A stretch of DNA of 64,000 nt from Legionella sp. GTDB lineage: Bacteria; Pseudomonadota; Gammaproteobacteria; Legionellales; Legionellaceae. Below the pieces are notes generated by a model. It was not told the origin of the DNA. It saw only the letters and a list, made by a program, of their open reading frames with translations, and made no database searches. This document shows, one piece after another, positions 37,011-45,952 of the stretch. Position 1 is the first letter of the stretch. Every line of letters starts with the position of its first letter. The position numbers were made by a program, and so were the translations under genes. Where the stretch lies: the NCBI GenBank assembly GCA_030680075.1, contig JAUXWR010000404.1:62001-126000 (forward strand). Reading direction: 5' to 3'.

Positions 37011-38273
37011 CTATGAACCACCTCCCGGGCGGGGTGGTTCATAGGACGATGGGGCACTACTCGAAGAACTACCTCCCCCAAAAAAGCTGGAATCCCAGGA
37101 TGATGGTCTCACCGGCATTTCATTGCTGGAAGGTTTTACGTGAATTTCTATCGGCGCTTTGCTTATCTTTTGTAGAAGGTCTTTTATTTGCTCGGCTGCT
37201 TCGAAAAGCTCTTGAGATTGACAATCATCTACCGTAAGCTCACGCCATCTATAGCGTGTTGCCATTTGACCATACTGGTCTGGTTTAATAATGGAATCCA
37301 TGGTAAATGGATGTGTTGGTTCTTTTGCAACCTTAAACCAATGTAGCAATTCTTCTTTATCAGTTATATAACTTTGAACCGGAATAGGGTGCCAGGAATT
37401 GTCTCTGTAATACTGCTTTTCAAATAGAATAGGCGTGTTAATGACATCCCTAACAACATTTAGCTGATCGTCTAACGTTGATAAGTCTTCGTCTTTCAAA
37501 GCCTTTTGAACGTCTGCCAAATTTTTTGATAAATCTATATAACGTTCGGTTAATTGTCTAAGACTCTCAAGGTCATCATGCAATTTTTTTAAGGAAGCAT
37601 TTGGTAGCGTGATAAATTTTTTAGCGGTTTTTAGCTCATGAGATGATAATTCAGATGTGAATAGAAGAGGTTCCGTACTCTCCATATCTGGAATTTCTGG
37701 CAGGCTTACTGGGGCTTCTTTTTCCTGCCCGCATTGGACTTCTTGCCATACCTCTTCATCAGCATTTTCTTCTTCAACAAGCGCTACCTCATGAACGGCA
37801 ACTGCTTCAACAGGCGCTACTCTTTGAACCGCAATTTTATTTGCAGGAGGTTTAATTTCATAGAAAATTATTTCAAATAAAGAGTGATCTTCACACGTCA
37901 GAGAAAATCCGCTAAGAAAGCCTGCTTTGATACCTTTCCAGGCACTGTCCAAGAGTACAAAGGGGGTGAAAGCGCACAAAACTATCGCTAAAACAGGTAA
38001 TGCAGCAATAGTTATAACGAAAAAGAGTAATGACGCGATTGGTATGAAAAGTATGGCAGCTCCTATTGAGAGCCTTTTGCTCATAAGTTCACCAGCCAGT
38101 AAAAAAGGGGCAACGAAGGTTAGTGCACCAAGTAGAATTGTTCCTATAACAATTCCACCCAAGGCCAGTATGCTGCCAAAAAAAAGCGCGCGCAGCGGAA
38201 AATACACCATACCTGCGAGCATTGCTGAAGCACGTAGAGAAATAAAACCTATAATGCGAAGAAATTTCTTCAT
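37011..38273 (-). CDS. membrane-anchored orphan with possible U-box-like segment
   Basis: 420 residues; AAGGG lies 10 bases before the ATG. Three or four hydrophobic segments occupy residues 15-110. A Val/Glu/Ala-rich low-complexity linker (AVQRVAPVEAVAVHEVALVEEEN) follows, then a helical coiled-coil part (228-276). Residues 279-335, TPILFEKQYYRDN...HPIPVQSYITDKEELLHWF...PTHPFTMDSI, follow the spacing of U-box E3 domains (P-I ... P-V ... Y ... L..W ... P-x-T). The tail is Ser/Gly/Pro-rich (FFGGGSSSSS). U-box proteins are known among Legionella effectors, so a host ubiquitin role is conceivable but unproven. No clear homolog recognised. Confidence 0.6.
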   Translation of the reverse strand: MKKFLRIIGFISLRASAMLAGMVYFPLRALFFGSILALGGIVIGTILLGALTFVAPFLLAGELMSKRLSIGAAILFIPIASLLFFVITIAALPVLAIVLCAFTPFVLLDSAWKGIKAGFLSGFSLTCEDHSLFEIIFYEIKPPANKIAVQRVAPVEAVAVHEVALVEEENADEEVWQEVQCGQEKEAPVSLPEIPDMESTEPLLFTSELSSHELKTAKKFITLPNASLKKLHDDLESLRQLTERYIDLSKNLADVQKALKDEDLSTLDDQLNVVRDVINTPILFEKQYYRDNSWHPIPVQSYITDKEELLHWFKVAKEPTHPFTMDSIIKPDQYGQMATRYRWRELTVDDCQSQELFEAAEQIKDLLQKISKAPIEIHVKPSSNEMPVRPSSWDSSFFGGGSSSSSAPSSYEPPRPGGGS

Positions 38274-38431
38274 GATGGGAAGCCCTTAACGTTGCATAGA
38301 TAAATGGAAAAAAACATTCCATATAACATGGCCATCAAATATTCAGGAATGCGGATCAGATTACGAAGAAAGGTCACGTAGTACCCACCGCCATTGAACA
38401 ATATGAGCGGATTGTACAAATAATCTTCAAT

Positions 38432-40258
38432 TTAGTCAAGTTTACAATAGTTCCGCAAGGCTTTTAAAAAACGCAATCCATAATGATTTAACTTATGCTG
38501 ACCCACACCTGATATATCAAGTAGCGCATCCAAATTTTCAGGCTTTTTATTGACCATTTCATGCAGGGTATTATCACTGAAAATCATGAACGGCGGTTTA
38601 TTTTCCTCTTCAGCGATTTGTCTGCGCAAACTGCGTAAGATTTCAAATAAAGGATTGTCTTTTTGTTCCGATTTATATTTTTCTTTCACTTTGGTAGCTT
38701 CAGGGGCAAAATCGTTATTGGGCAGTGCGAGCATGACTTGCTCGGCGCCTTTTAATAAAGCAACAGCGTTATTAGATAAACGCATCACATTAAAATGAGC
38801 GATATCCTGGTAACAAAACCCGCGATGGATTAATTGCCAGGCTAATTGCCGCCAATACTTGACGGATTTATCACTGCCAATGCCAAAAGTACTGAGCGTA
38901 TGATGACCGGCGTTTTTTATCTTGTCTGAATTAGCCCCTCGTAATACATCAATGACGTACAACATCCCATAATTTTGTTTAAGCCGATAAACACAAGATA
39001 AGAATTTTTGAGCGTCTTCGGTCGCATCCCTTGTTATTGGCGGGTTATCGCACACATCGCAGTAACTGCATATTGTTTCACATACCTCGTCAAAATAGCG
39101 AAGCAGAATCTGACGACGGCAGTGGCTTGCTTCTGCAAAGGCCACCATGTGATTGAGTTTATTATTTTCTATCCGTTGCTTTTCAAGGTCGTCAATAGCA
39201 CTAACCCAACTTCGTAATCGCGCGCTGTCTGCGGGGTCGTAGAGCAGCAGGGCTTGCGCAGGCAGACCATCGCGACCGGCGCGACCTGTTTCTTGATAAT
39301 AGCTTTCTATGGTTTTTGGCAAATCATAATGAACCACAAAGCGCACATTTGGTTTATCAATACCCATGCCAAAAGCAATGGTTGCGACCACAATATCAAT
39401 CCGATCGTGTCGAAATAAAGATTGCACCTCGCGCCGTTCATTATGAGAAAGACCTGCATGATATCCGCGTGCCTCAAAACCTTGTTCCTGAAGTTTGGCA
39501 GTGACTTTATCAACCGCATTGCGGGTGCCGCAGTAGATAATACCGGCATTTGATTTTTGAGTTTGTAAGAAACGGCTAAGTTGCTTGCCCGGGTTATCTT
39601 TGACCATCACACGATAATGAATATTGGGGCGATTAAAGGATGCCAGAAATACTTTCGGTTGGTAATTTAATTTGGCGACAATATCCTGGCGGGTCTGATT
39701 GTCAGCGGTTGCCGTTAACGCAATGACAGGAATATCAGGAAAAGTGGATTTTAATTTGCCAAGCGCTGCATATTCAGGCCGAAAATCATGCCCCCATTGC
39801 GAAATACAATGCGCCTCGTCAATTGCAAATAGCGAGAGGTTACAGTCTTGCAGGCGCTCAAGAAAAGCAGGACTTACGAGCCGTTCCGGTGCAATATAAA
39901 GTAAATCCAGTTGCTCATTATGCAAAGCGGCGAGCACTTGGCGCGATTCATCACTATTTAATGATGAATTGTAATAGGCCGCCCGAATGCCCTGTAGTTT
40001 AAGTGCAGCCACTTGATCTTCCATTAAGGCGATTAACGGCGATACGACAATAGCTACCCCGTTTTTAACGAGTGCGGGTATTTGATAACATAAGGATTTA
40101 CCCCCACCAGTCGGCATGAGAACCAGTAAATCTTTACCGGCAAGAAGATCATCAATAATATCTTCTTGCAGACCTCTATAAGCATCATAGCCAAAATATT
40201 TTTTTAAAACAGAGGTTGTTTTAGAACAATCTACAGGTTGAGAAATGACGGTTTCCAT
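38432..40258 (-). CDS. recQ: ATP-dependent DNA helicase RecQ
   Basis: 608 residues, the size of E. coli RecQ. Helicase motifs: MPTGGGKSLCYQIPALV (I), DEAHCISQWGHDFRPEY (II plus the RecQ aromatic loop), ALTATAD (III), GIIYCGTRNAVD, VATIAFGMGIDKPNVRFVVHYDLPK (V) and YYQETGRAGRDG (VI). Then a four-Cys zinc site (CRRQILLRYF...CSYCDVC), a winged helix (LKQNYGMLYVIDVLRGANSDKI), and an HRDC domain at the C-terminus (IFSDNTLHEMVNKKPENLDALLDISGVGQHKL). It unwinds DNA 3' to 5' in RecF-pathway repair. It is a single gene with 158 bases of unremarkable DNA downstream. Confidence 0.98.
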   Translation of the reverse strand: METVISQPVDCSKTTSVLKKYFGYDAYRGLQEDIIDDLLAGKDLLVLMPTGGGKSLCYQIPALVKNGVAIVVSPLIALMEDQVAALKLQGIRAAYYNSSLNSDESRQVLAALHNEQLDLLYIAPERLVSPAFLERLQDCNLSLFAIDEAHCISQWGHDFRPEYAALGKLKSTFPDIPVIALTATADNQTRQDIVAKLNYQPKVFLASFNRPNIHYRVMVKDNPGKQLSRFLQTQKSNAGIIYCGTRNAVDKVTAKLQEQGFEARGYHAGLSHNERREVQSLFRHDRIDIVVATIAFGMGIDKPNVRFVVHYDLPKTIESYYQETGRAGRDGLPAQALLLYDPADSARLRSWVSAIDDLEKQRIENNKLNHMVAFAEASHCRRQILLRYFDEVCETICSYCDVCDNPPITRDATEDAQKFLSCVYRLKQNYGMLYVIDVLRGANSDKIKNAGHHTLSTFGIGSDKSVKYWRQLAWQLIHRGFCYQDIAHFNVMRLSNNAVALLKGAEQVMLALPNNDFAPEATKVKEKYKSEQKDNPLFEILRSLRRQIAEEENKPPFMIFSDNTLHEMVNKKPENLDALLDISGVGQHKLNHYGLRFLKALRNYCKLD

Positions 40259-40419
40259 GGGTGTTTTTCTTTCTTATTATTTCATGTGCCCCTAAAGTCG
40301 GCATAATAGCATTTTTATTAGCGCCATCATAAAGAAATAGATATAGTACTCCTTTCTTTTTGCTGAAGGCTTACCAATAATTAATGCTATAGTGGTCAGC
40401 CAAAACATAGGGACAGGTT

Positions 40420-41574
40420 ATGGACTTTCAATTCAGTGAAGAACATCTCGCTTTTCGTGAAATGGCAGGTGAGTTTGCGCGTAACAAACTCGCGCCAATG
40501 GCGGCATCCTGGGATGAAAACAGCTATTTCCCAACGGATATTTTACGTGAAGCCGCCCAATTGGGCATGGGTGGGATTGTCGCTTCTGACGATATTGGCG
40601 GGGCGAATCTCACGCGCCTGGACGCCGCGCTCATTTATGAGCAACTGGCAACCGGTTGTATTACTACCAGTGCTTATCTGTCCATTCATAATATGGTTAC
40701 AACTCTCGTGGACAAGTATGCAACAGAGCCGCTTCGTACCTATTGGGGCTCACGCCTGGCTTCTATGGAAGCTTTCGCCAGTTATTGTCTTACCGAGCCT
40801 GATTCTGGCTCAGATGCCGCTTCTTTAAAAACCCGCGCCACGGTTGAAGGTGGGGACTATATAATAAACGGTGCCAAGGCATTTATCTCTGGTGGCAGTG
40901 TCAGCGATGTTTATGTTTGTATGGTTCGTACGGGTGATGAATCCCATCTTGGTATTTCTTGCATATTAGTTGAAAAAGACCGCCCGGGAATAAGCTTTGG
41001 CAAATTGGAAAAGAAAATGGGCTGGAAAAGCCAGCCAACTTGCATGGTGTATTTTGAAAACTGTCGAGTGCCTGTCACTAATCTGATTGGCGAGGAGGGC
41101 ATGGGTTTCAAGATTGCGTTAAATGCGCTCAATGGGGGGCGCGTGAGTGTTGCGTCCTGCTCGCTTGGGGGAGCGCTTGCCTGCCTTCGTTTAACTCAAA
41201 CCTATTTAAAAGAACGCAAGCAATTTGGCAAGCCATTGACACAGATGCAGGCACTTCGTTTTTATTATGCGGATATGTTAACTGATTTTGAAGCAGCGCG
41301 TTTAATGGTTTATCGTGCGGCTGATGCTTTGGACAAAAAAGATAAAAATGCCCCCATGTACTGTGCTATGGCCAAACGTCTCGCCACCGATGTGGCGTTT
41401 CGAATTAGTGATAAAGCTATGCAGTTGCATGGCGGGTATGGGTATTTGCATGATTATCAGATTGAGCGTATTTTCCGCGATTTAAGGGTTCATCAGATTC
41501 TTGAGGGAACGAATGAAATTATGCGTGAAATCATTGCCAAAAGCAGTCTGGATGATGACTATTTTATTGATTAA
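40420..41574 (+). CDS. acyl-CoA dehydrogenase, isobutyryl-CoA type likely
   Basis: 384 residues, FAD-dependent. AYCLTEPDSGSDAASLKTRA and GGYGYLHDYQIERIFRDLRVHQILEGTNEIMREIIAKS are the two acyl-CoA dehydrogenase signatures; AFISGGSVSDVYVCMVRTG fits the ACAD8-like isobutyryl group. It oxidises a short branched acyl-CoA to the 2-enoyl-CoA, passing electrons to ETF. It is first of a three-gene operon with an enoyl-CoA hydratase (16-base gap) and a 3-hydroxyisobutyryl-CoA hydrolase, which is the core of valine degradation; mmsA and mmsB are not in the window. Confidence 0.9.
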   Translation: MDFQFSEEHLAFREMAGEFARNKLAPMAASWDENSYFPTDILREAAQLGMGGIVASDDIGGANLTRLDAALIYEQLATGCITTSAYLSIHNMVTTLVDKYATEPLRTYWGSRLASMEAFASYCLTEPDSGSDAASLKTRATVEGGDYIINGAKAFISGGSVSDVYVCMVRTGDESHLGISCILVEKDRPGISFGKLEKKMGWKSQPTCMVYFENCRVPVTNLIGEEGMGFKIALNALNGGRVSVASCSLGGALACLRLTQTYLKERKQFGKPLTQMQALRFYYADMLTDFEAARLMVYRAADALDKKDKNAPMYCAMAKRLATDVAFRISDKAMQLHGGYGYLHDYQIERIFRDLRVHQILEGTNEIMREIIAKSSLDDDYFID

Positions 41575-41590
41575 GTAACAGGAGCAAGGA

Positions 41591-42367
41591 ATGAATGTGA
41601 TTGAACACAATTTGGATGATCATGGCATATTGACCATTACCCTGAATCGTCCGGAAAAACTCAATGCCTTAAACGATGATGTATTACGCACACTTGCCCA
41701 AATTTTTGATAATGCTAAAAAAAATCCTGAGGTAAAAGCGCTCTTGATAACAGGTTCGGGTAAAGCCTTTTGTGCCGGCGCTGATATTTCCCGTCTGGCT
41801 GATTGTAACGCTCAAAGTGGCTATCAATTTGCGTGTGAGGGACAAGATGTTTTCCGCCAGTTAGAAACATTAGGCAAACCCTCACTTGCGGCTATCAATG
41901 GGTTTGCGTTTGGCGGGGGTTGTGAGCTTGCCATGTCAGCAACGTTACGCATCGCATCTCCTAACGCCCAATTTGGTCAACCGGAAGTTAAGTTAGGGGT
42001 AATCCCTGGATACGGGGGCACCCAACGCCTGGCAAGATTGGTTGGGAAAGGACGTGCACTGGATTTATGTTTAACTGGGCGCTTTATCAATGCAGAAACA
42101 GCTCTTGATTGGGGGCTGGTTACAGAAGTAGTCGAGCTTGATGCACTGCTTGGGAAAGGTCGGCAAATCCTGACCACCATTTTATCCATGGCGCCTCTTG
42201 CGATTACAAGTGTGATGGACGTAATTGACCGCGGCTTTGATATGCCCTTGCCGGACGCTCTTCATCTCGAGGCTATTCACTTTGCCAACGTTTGCGCGAG
42301 TCAGGATAAAAATGAAGGCGTGGCCGCCTTTTTAGCCAAACGTCCCGCTGCATTTCGAGGAGCCTGA
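41591..42367 (+). CDS. enoyl-CoA hydratase
   Basis: 258 residues, a full-length crotonase. Oxyanion-hole motifs are GKAFCAGADISRL and NGFAFGGGCELAMSATLRIA. The two catalytic glutamates expected in hydratases fall at Glu114 of GGGCELAM and Glu134 of FGQPEVKLGVIPGYGGTQRL, so hydratase activity should be retained. AGGAGCAAGG upstream provides the ribosome-binding site. It probably hydrates methacrylyl-CoA in the valine pathway. The next gene starts 3 bases after its stop. Confidence 0.92.
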   Translation: MNVIEHNLDDHGILTITLNRPEKLNALNDDVLRTLAQIFDNAKKNPEVKALLITGSGKAFCAGADISRLADCNAQSGYQFACEGQDVFRQLETLGKPSLAAINGFAFGGGCELAMSATLRIASPNAQFGQPEVKLGVIPGYGGTQRLARLVGKGRALDLCLTGRFINAETALDWGLVTEVVELDALLGKGRQILTTILSMAPLAITSVMDVIDRGFDMPLPDALHLEAIHFANVCASQDKNEGVAAFLAKRPAAFRGA

Positions 42368-42370
42368 TGA

Positions 42371-43414
42371 ATGAGCAATGCTATTGTATTTGAACGCCAG
42401 CATCATATAGGGGTAATCACTTTAGCGCGCCCCGAAGCACTTAATGCCATTGATTTACCGATGATTAAAGCCTTGCAGCAACAATTACAGCAGTGGCAAG
42501 ATGATGGAGATATTCATGCGGTGGTTGTGCAAGCATCCCCAGGCAAAGCATTTTGTGCTGGAGGTGATGTTCGCTGGTTGTATGAGCGGGGACTTCAGAA
42601 TGACCCGGAACAGTTGCAGTTTTTCTGGCATGAATATCATTTGAATTATTTCATTCATCAGTTTAAAAAGCCCTATATCGCCTTAATGGATGGAATTACC
42701 ATGGGCGGTGGGGTCGGTATTTCCTTGCATGGTTCTCATCCAGTAGCAGGATCGCGCTTTGTTTTTTCCATGCCAGAAACAGGGATTGGTTTATTTCCTG
42801 ATATTGGGGCGAGCTATTTATTGTCACGCTGCCCCGGGCATGTGGGGCTTTATCTGGCGCTTACTGGTAATCGATTAGGTGCTGAAGATGCTCGTGCCAT
42901 GAAACTTGTTAAGTATACTGTTGATACAGAAAATTTTGCAGAAATTTTGCCAAGCCTGCATAAACTGAATTTATCGCAAAACGCAGCTTTACAAGTCAGT
43001 GCTTATCTTAAGTCAGTAGCCTGCGAGAAAGAGGCACCAATACAACAGGATCTTGAGAAAATAAATCATTATTTTTCCCGCCGTAGTTTGAAAGACATTA
43101 TGAGTGGATTAGAAACGAGTGACGACGCCTGGGCTGCGACTACTTTTACTAACTTACAACAAAAATCACCGCTGAGTCTTGCCGTAACCTTCGAACAGAT
43201 GCATAAAGCTAAATCCCTGTCGTTGGCAGAGTGCCTGAAACTGGATTACTGTCTTGTTGGTCATTTTATGGCGGGTAAAGATTTCTATGAGGGAATCAGA
43301 GCGTTGTTGATTGATAAAGACAAAAATCCTCGCTGGCAGCCAAGCATCCTAAAAAATGTGACTAACGCCGATATTGCTAATTATTTTGAATGTGAGGAGT
43401 CATTCTTAATGTAG
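42371..43414 (+). CDS. 3-hydroxyisobutyryl-CoA hydrolase (HIBCH-like)
   Basis: 347 residues; crotonase fold but longer than hydratases, as expected for HIBCH. GKAFCAGGDVRWLYERG, DGITMGGGVGISLHGSHPVA, and FSMPETGIGLFPDIGASYLLSR are the HIBCH-type motifs (E-T-x-I-G-L-F-P-D-x-G). The C-terminal region (SLAVTFEQMHKAKSLSLAECLKLDY, GKDFYEGIRALLIDKDKNPRW) is also characteristic. It releases 3-hydroxyisobutyrate from CoA. The MITE-like element inserted one base after its TAG stop. Confidence 0.93.
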   Translation: MSNAIVFERQHHIGVITLARPEALNAIDLPMIKALQQQLQQWQDDGDIHAVVVQASPGKAFCAGGDVRWLYERGLQNDPEQLQFFWHEYHLNYFIHQFKKPYIALMDGITMGGGVGISLHGSHPVAGSRFVFSMPETGIGLFPDIGASYLLSRCPGHVGLYLALTGNRLGAEDARAMKLVKYTVDTENFAEILPSLHKLNLSQNAALQVSAYLKSVACEKEAPIQQDLEKINHYFSRRSLKDIMSGLETSDDAWAATTFTNLQQKSPLSLAVTFEQMHKAKSLSLAECLKLDYCLVGHFMAGKDFYEGIRALLIDKDKNPRWQPSILKNVTNADIANYFECEESFLM

Positions 43415-43425
43415 CAGACTTATCT

Positions 43426-43606
43426 CTTTGCACAGGACAATTTTAAATCTCGGAAAAAATGCCGTCTTTGCGAACAAAGTGAAGCAATCCAGTGGCTTTG
43501 GAAAAGCTTATTAGCGCATCTATTGTTCATAAAGGTCACTGGATTGCTTCACTTTGTTCGCAAAGACGAGTTATTTACCTGCATTTAAAAATTGTCCTGT
43601 GCAAAG
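43426..43606. mobile_element. 181-bp MITE-like element with 10-bp target duplication
   Basis: The ends are inverted repeats: CTTTGCACAGGACAATTTTAAAT at 43426-43448 and its complement at 43583-43606, differing by one T. Inside lies a perfect 32-bp inverted repeat (43463-43494 and 43537-43568, beginning CGTCTTTGCGAACAAAG). The element is flanked by direct repeats AGACTTATCT at 43416-43425 and 43607-43616, a target-site duplication. It encodes nothing. A longer diverged copy lies at 7985-8405. It is probably mobilised in trans by a transposase elsewhere in the genome. Confidence 0.85.
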
Positions 43607-43700
43607 AGACTTATCTCACAATTTTCTTTAATTAATGTTTTCTTAAGTTTATACCGTTAAAATACGCCTCAATAATAAAAATAATCTAAAAATAGTCATT

Positions 43701-44822
43701 ATGTATAATTTTGTTGATGAAAATAATTTGGCAATAAAAGTAATAACTGATCAAATACAGTTGGATCAAATTTATAATAAGGAAAATATTATAAAAAGAT
43801 ACTGTTTGCAAAAGAATATTCCATTAAAAACCCCATACTTAACCCCTGAGCTTGCTAAGCGTTACTTAATTTCAATTAATGAAGAAGATGGGGCATTTTT
43901 AGATAGTAACAGAATGGCTTTAGATGATGGTTCATATTTGGTTATTATGACTGGTGAGTATAATTCGGTCGACTCCTCCTTGGGAAAAGTAGCGATATAT
44001 GCCTCAAGAGATAAAACCAATGATTCAGATGACTGCGTCTTTACATCTGTGCCCTCTAATCTTCCCTGGGTTGTTAATCACTCTAATTTCATCCAGGGTG
44101 CGCCTGTTGTATTTTCGGGATATATGACGTTCTTTGAGGGACGTGTTGAATCAATAACCAATAACAGTGGTCACTACAAACCCAAAATGAGTCAAATACT
44201 TCCTGCGTTGAGGCATATTTTACTAACTACTAAGTCTGAAGTTATCATATATGATGATTTTGTGGAGCAAACGCGATATGAAATTTCCTCTGATAAAAAT
44301 TTTAAAAACATTTCTGTATTGAAACAAGAGAATTCTGAAGAATATCAGTCGGAGAGTGAATATGAAGACCCTCGTGATTGTAGTCCACGCCAATCTACAA
44401 TGGATGAATCACCTTTAGTTTTTGATGGTTATAAAAGCTCACCATCTTCAACGTCTCGTTTCAATGCTCGACCTATGACACTTAGAGATCTTTTTTTAAA
44501 TCCGAATGAAATATCAGATAAACAATTTCGAGAATTGAAAGAAATCTTTGCTCAATTAAATTTAGTACCATTTAATATTTATGAAAAAGAGCGAAAATTA
44601 ACGCATAGCACCAAAAAAAATGAAATTCTCAAGCGTTTTGAGCGAGCTCTAAATAATTGCCACACAGTTAAAGACGTACTACGGGAACAAGAGCGATTCA
44701 GTACAGACTATAAACAGTTAAATTCTCACCGTTTTAGCATTTGGAGTAAGACTAAACCACGCTCGGCTACGGTGTTTGATAAGCTGGTTGCGGAAAGTAA
44801 AGAGCAAATGAAATTTGGTTAG
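43701..44822 (+). CDS. effector-like orphan sharing a C-terminal domain with the next gene
   Basis: 373 residues, A/T-rich, with no membrane segments. The N-terminal domain includes SYLVIMTGEYNS and then NHSNFIQGAPVVFSGYMTFFEGRV...NNSGHYKPKMSQILPALRHIL. This HSxF-x-x-G-x-P/A-V-x-x-x-G ... SGHYKP pattern resembles a segment of plant IQM (calmodulin-binding) proteins and some Legionella orphans. A Ser/Glu-rich disordered linker (EYQSESEYEDPRDCSPRQS) leads to a C-terminal ~75-residue module (RKLTHSTKKNEILKRFERAL...LNSHRFSIWSKTKPRSATVFDKLV) nearly repeated in the following gene. It was probably acquired horizontally or is fast evolving. It lies just after a MITE. Confidence 0.7.
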   Translation: MYNFVDENNLAIKVITDQIQLDQIYNKENIIKRYCLQKNIPLKTPYLTPELAKRYLISINEEDGAFLDSNRMALDDGSYLVIMTGEYNSVDSSLGKVAIYASRDKTNDSDDCVFTSVPSNLPWVVNHSNFIQGAPVVFSGYMTFFEGRVESITNNSGHYKPKMSQILPALRHILLTTKSEVIIYDDFVEQTRYEISSDKNFKNISVLKQENSEEYQSESEYEDPRDCSPRQSTMDESPLVFDGYKSSPSSTSRFNARPMTLRDLFLNPNEISDKQFRELKEIFAQLNLVPFNIYEKERKLTHSTKKNEILKRFERALNNCHTVKDVLREQERFSTDYKQLNSHRFSIWSKTKPRSATVFDKLVAESKEQMKFG

Positions 44823-44859
44823 AAGTACATAACAAAATGTAGTTAATTTGGAGAGAGTT

Positions 44860-45942
44860 ATGGCGATTGAACAAAAACGAATGGTTGCATTATTAGATGT
44901 TGATGATACGCTAATTTTAGAAGGTGATTCCCTTGTCTATAGGGCTAATTCCACTAGTTATAATGATAATTTGATTAATGCGTTACTTGAAAATAATATT
45001 AAAGATGTCTACTTGTTTAGTTCAATGAGTTTAAAAAAGCATACTGTTGATGAGCGAGTTGTATTAATTGATTATTTACAGTCAAAAGGATTAGTGGTGC
45101 ACGGCGCCGTGTGCGCTTCTGACCTTATCTGGAAGAAAGATGAGGGGTTAATTAAAGAATTTTATGATGCAATGTTCCAGACTAGTACTGATGAAGAAAT
45201 TTTCCAATTATTGCAGCAAGAAAAATTCCAATCGTTGACGCATTTCAATGATGCGGTTCCCGGCGAAGCTTTTGCAGCGGTAAAAGGTGGGGTTCATGAT
45301 TGGAGTGGTGAAAAAGCAGCAATATATCAGACTACTGTTTCTGCTATAAGAAAAGCTCTTTTAGACCGTCCAAACAATGCAAAAAACGATGCGGAAGACG
45401 ATGCAGAAAACGATGCAAAAAATGATGCAAAAAATGATGCAAAAATAGCGAAAAGTGAAAAGTCTTATTGCTACCAAATGTTTGTAAATAACAAGCCTGC
45501 CTGGGCTGGTGATGTGATTTTTGTGGATGATGGAATTAAAAATATTGAGGCAATTACAGGCATGCATAACAAATTAAAACCGGCACATAACTTATTAACG
45601 GTTTATAATGAAAGAAAGATAAAACATCCTCAAAGTTTTTATCAGGCGTTTATAAAGCCCTTCATGGCCTTGTTCAATGAGCTAAATCGGTATGCATCTG
45701 CGCGAAAATTAACGCATAGTACAATAAAAAATGACATTCTCAAGAATTTTGAACAAGCATTAAAAAATTGTAACACGGTTAAAGAAGTGTTAGAGAAAAA
45801 AAATCAATTTAACGAAGACTACCAGCAATTAAATACTCACCGCTTCAGCTTCTGGAGTAAGGCTAAAACGCGCTCGGCCACCATATTTGATAATATGGTC
45901 ACAGAACGTGAAAAACACCTTAATTTGAGCATTCTGAAGTAA
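44860..45942 (+). CDS. HAD-like effector candidate with tetrapeptide repeat and shared C-terminal module
   Basis: 360 residues from ATG 44860, chosen for the GGAGAGAG six bases upstream (a TTG at 44848 is a weaker choice). VALLDVDDTLIL has the HAD DxDxT motif (Asp13, Asp15, Thr17), VYLFSSMSL could be motif II, and GDVIFVDDGIKNIEAI resembles motif IV, so a phosphatase-type fold is likely. An insert of five (K/E)(N/D)DA units lies before motif IV, encoded by a 12-bp tandem repeat. The last ~75 residues (RKLTHSTIKNDILKNFEQAL...LNTHRFSFWSKAKTRSATIFDNMV) match the C-terminus of the preceding gene. The pair probably arose by domain sharing after duplication. Confidence 0.75.
   Translation: MAIEQKRMVALLDVDDTLILEGDSLVYRANSTSYNDNLINALLENNIKDVYLFSSMSLKKHTVDERVVLIDYLQSKGLVVHGAVCASDLIWKKDEGLIKEFYDAMFQTSTDEEIFQLLQQEKFQSLTHFNDAVPGEAFAAVKGGVHDWSGEKAAIYQTTVSAIRKALLDRPNNAKNDAEDDAENDAKNDAKNDAKIAKSEKSYCYQMFVNNKPAWAGDVIFVDDGIKNIEAITGMHNKLKPAHNLLTVYNERKIKHPQSFYQAFIKPFMALFNELNRYASARKLTHSTIKNDILKNFEQALKNCNTVKEVLEKKNQFNEDYQQLNTHRFSFWSKAKTRSATIFDNMVTEREKHLNLSILK
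45382..45441 (+). repeat. 12-bp tandem repeat inside HAD-like gene
   Basis: Five in-frame copies of a 12-base unit (consensus AAAAATGATGCA) encode (K/E)(N/D)DA. The last two copies are identical, which suggests recent slippage; copy number may vary between strains without shifting frame. Confidence 0.85.
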
Positions 45943-45952
45943 AAAAATCAAA

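Noticed and set aside
40436..40828. 130-residue plus frame inside the acyl-CoA dehydrogenase
   Set aside because: Out-of-frame shadow of a clearly recognised enzyme.
43620..43660. CTTTAATTA...CTTAAG words as a PmrA box upstream of the effector-like gene
   Set aside because: The half sites are 16 bases apart instead of 11 and match poorly.
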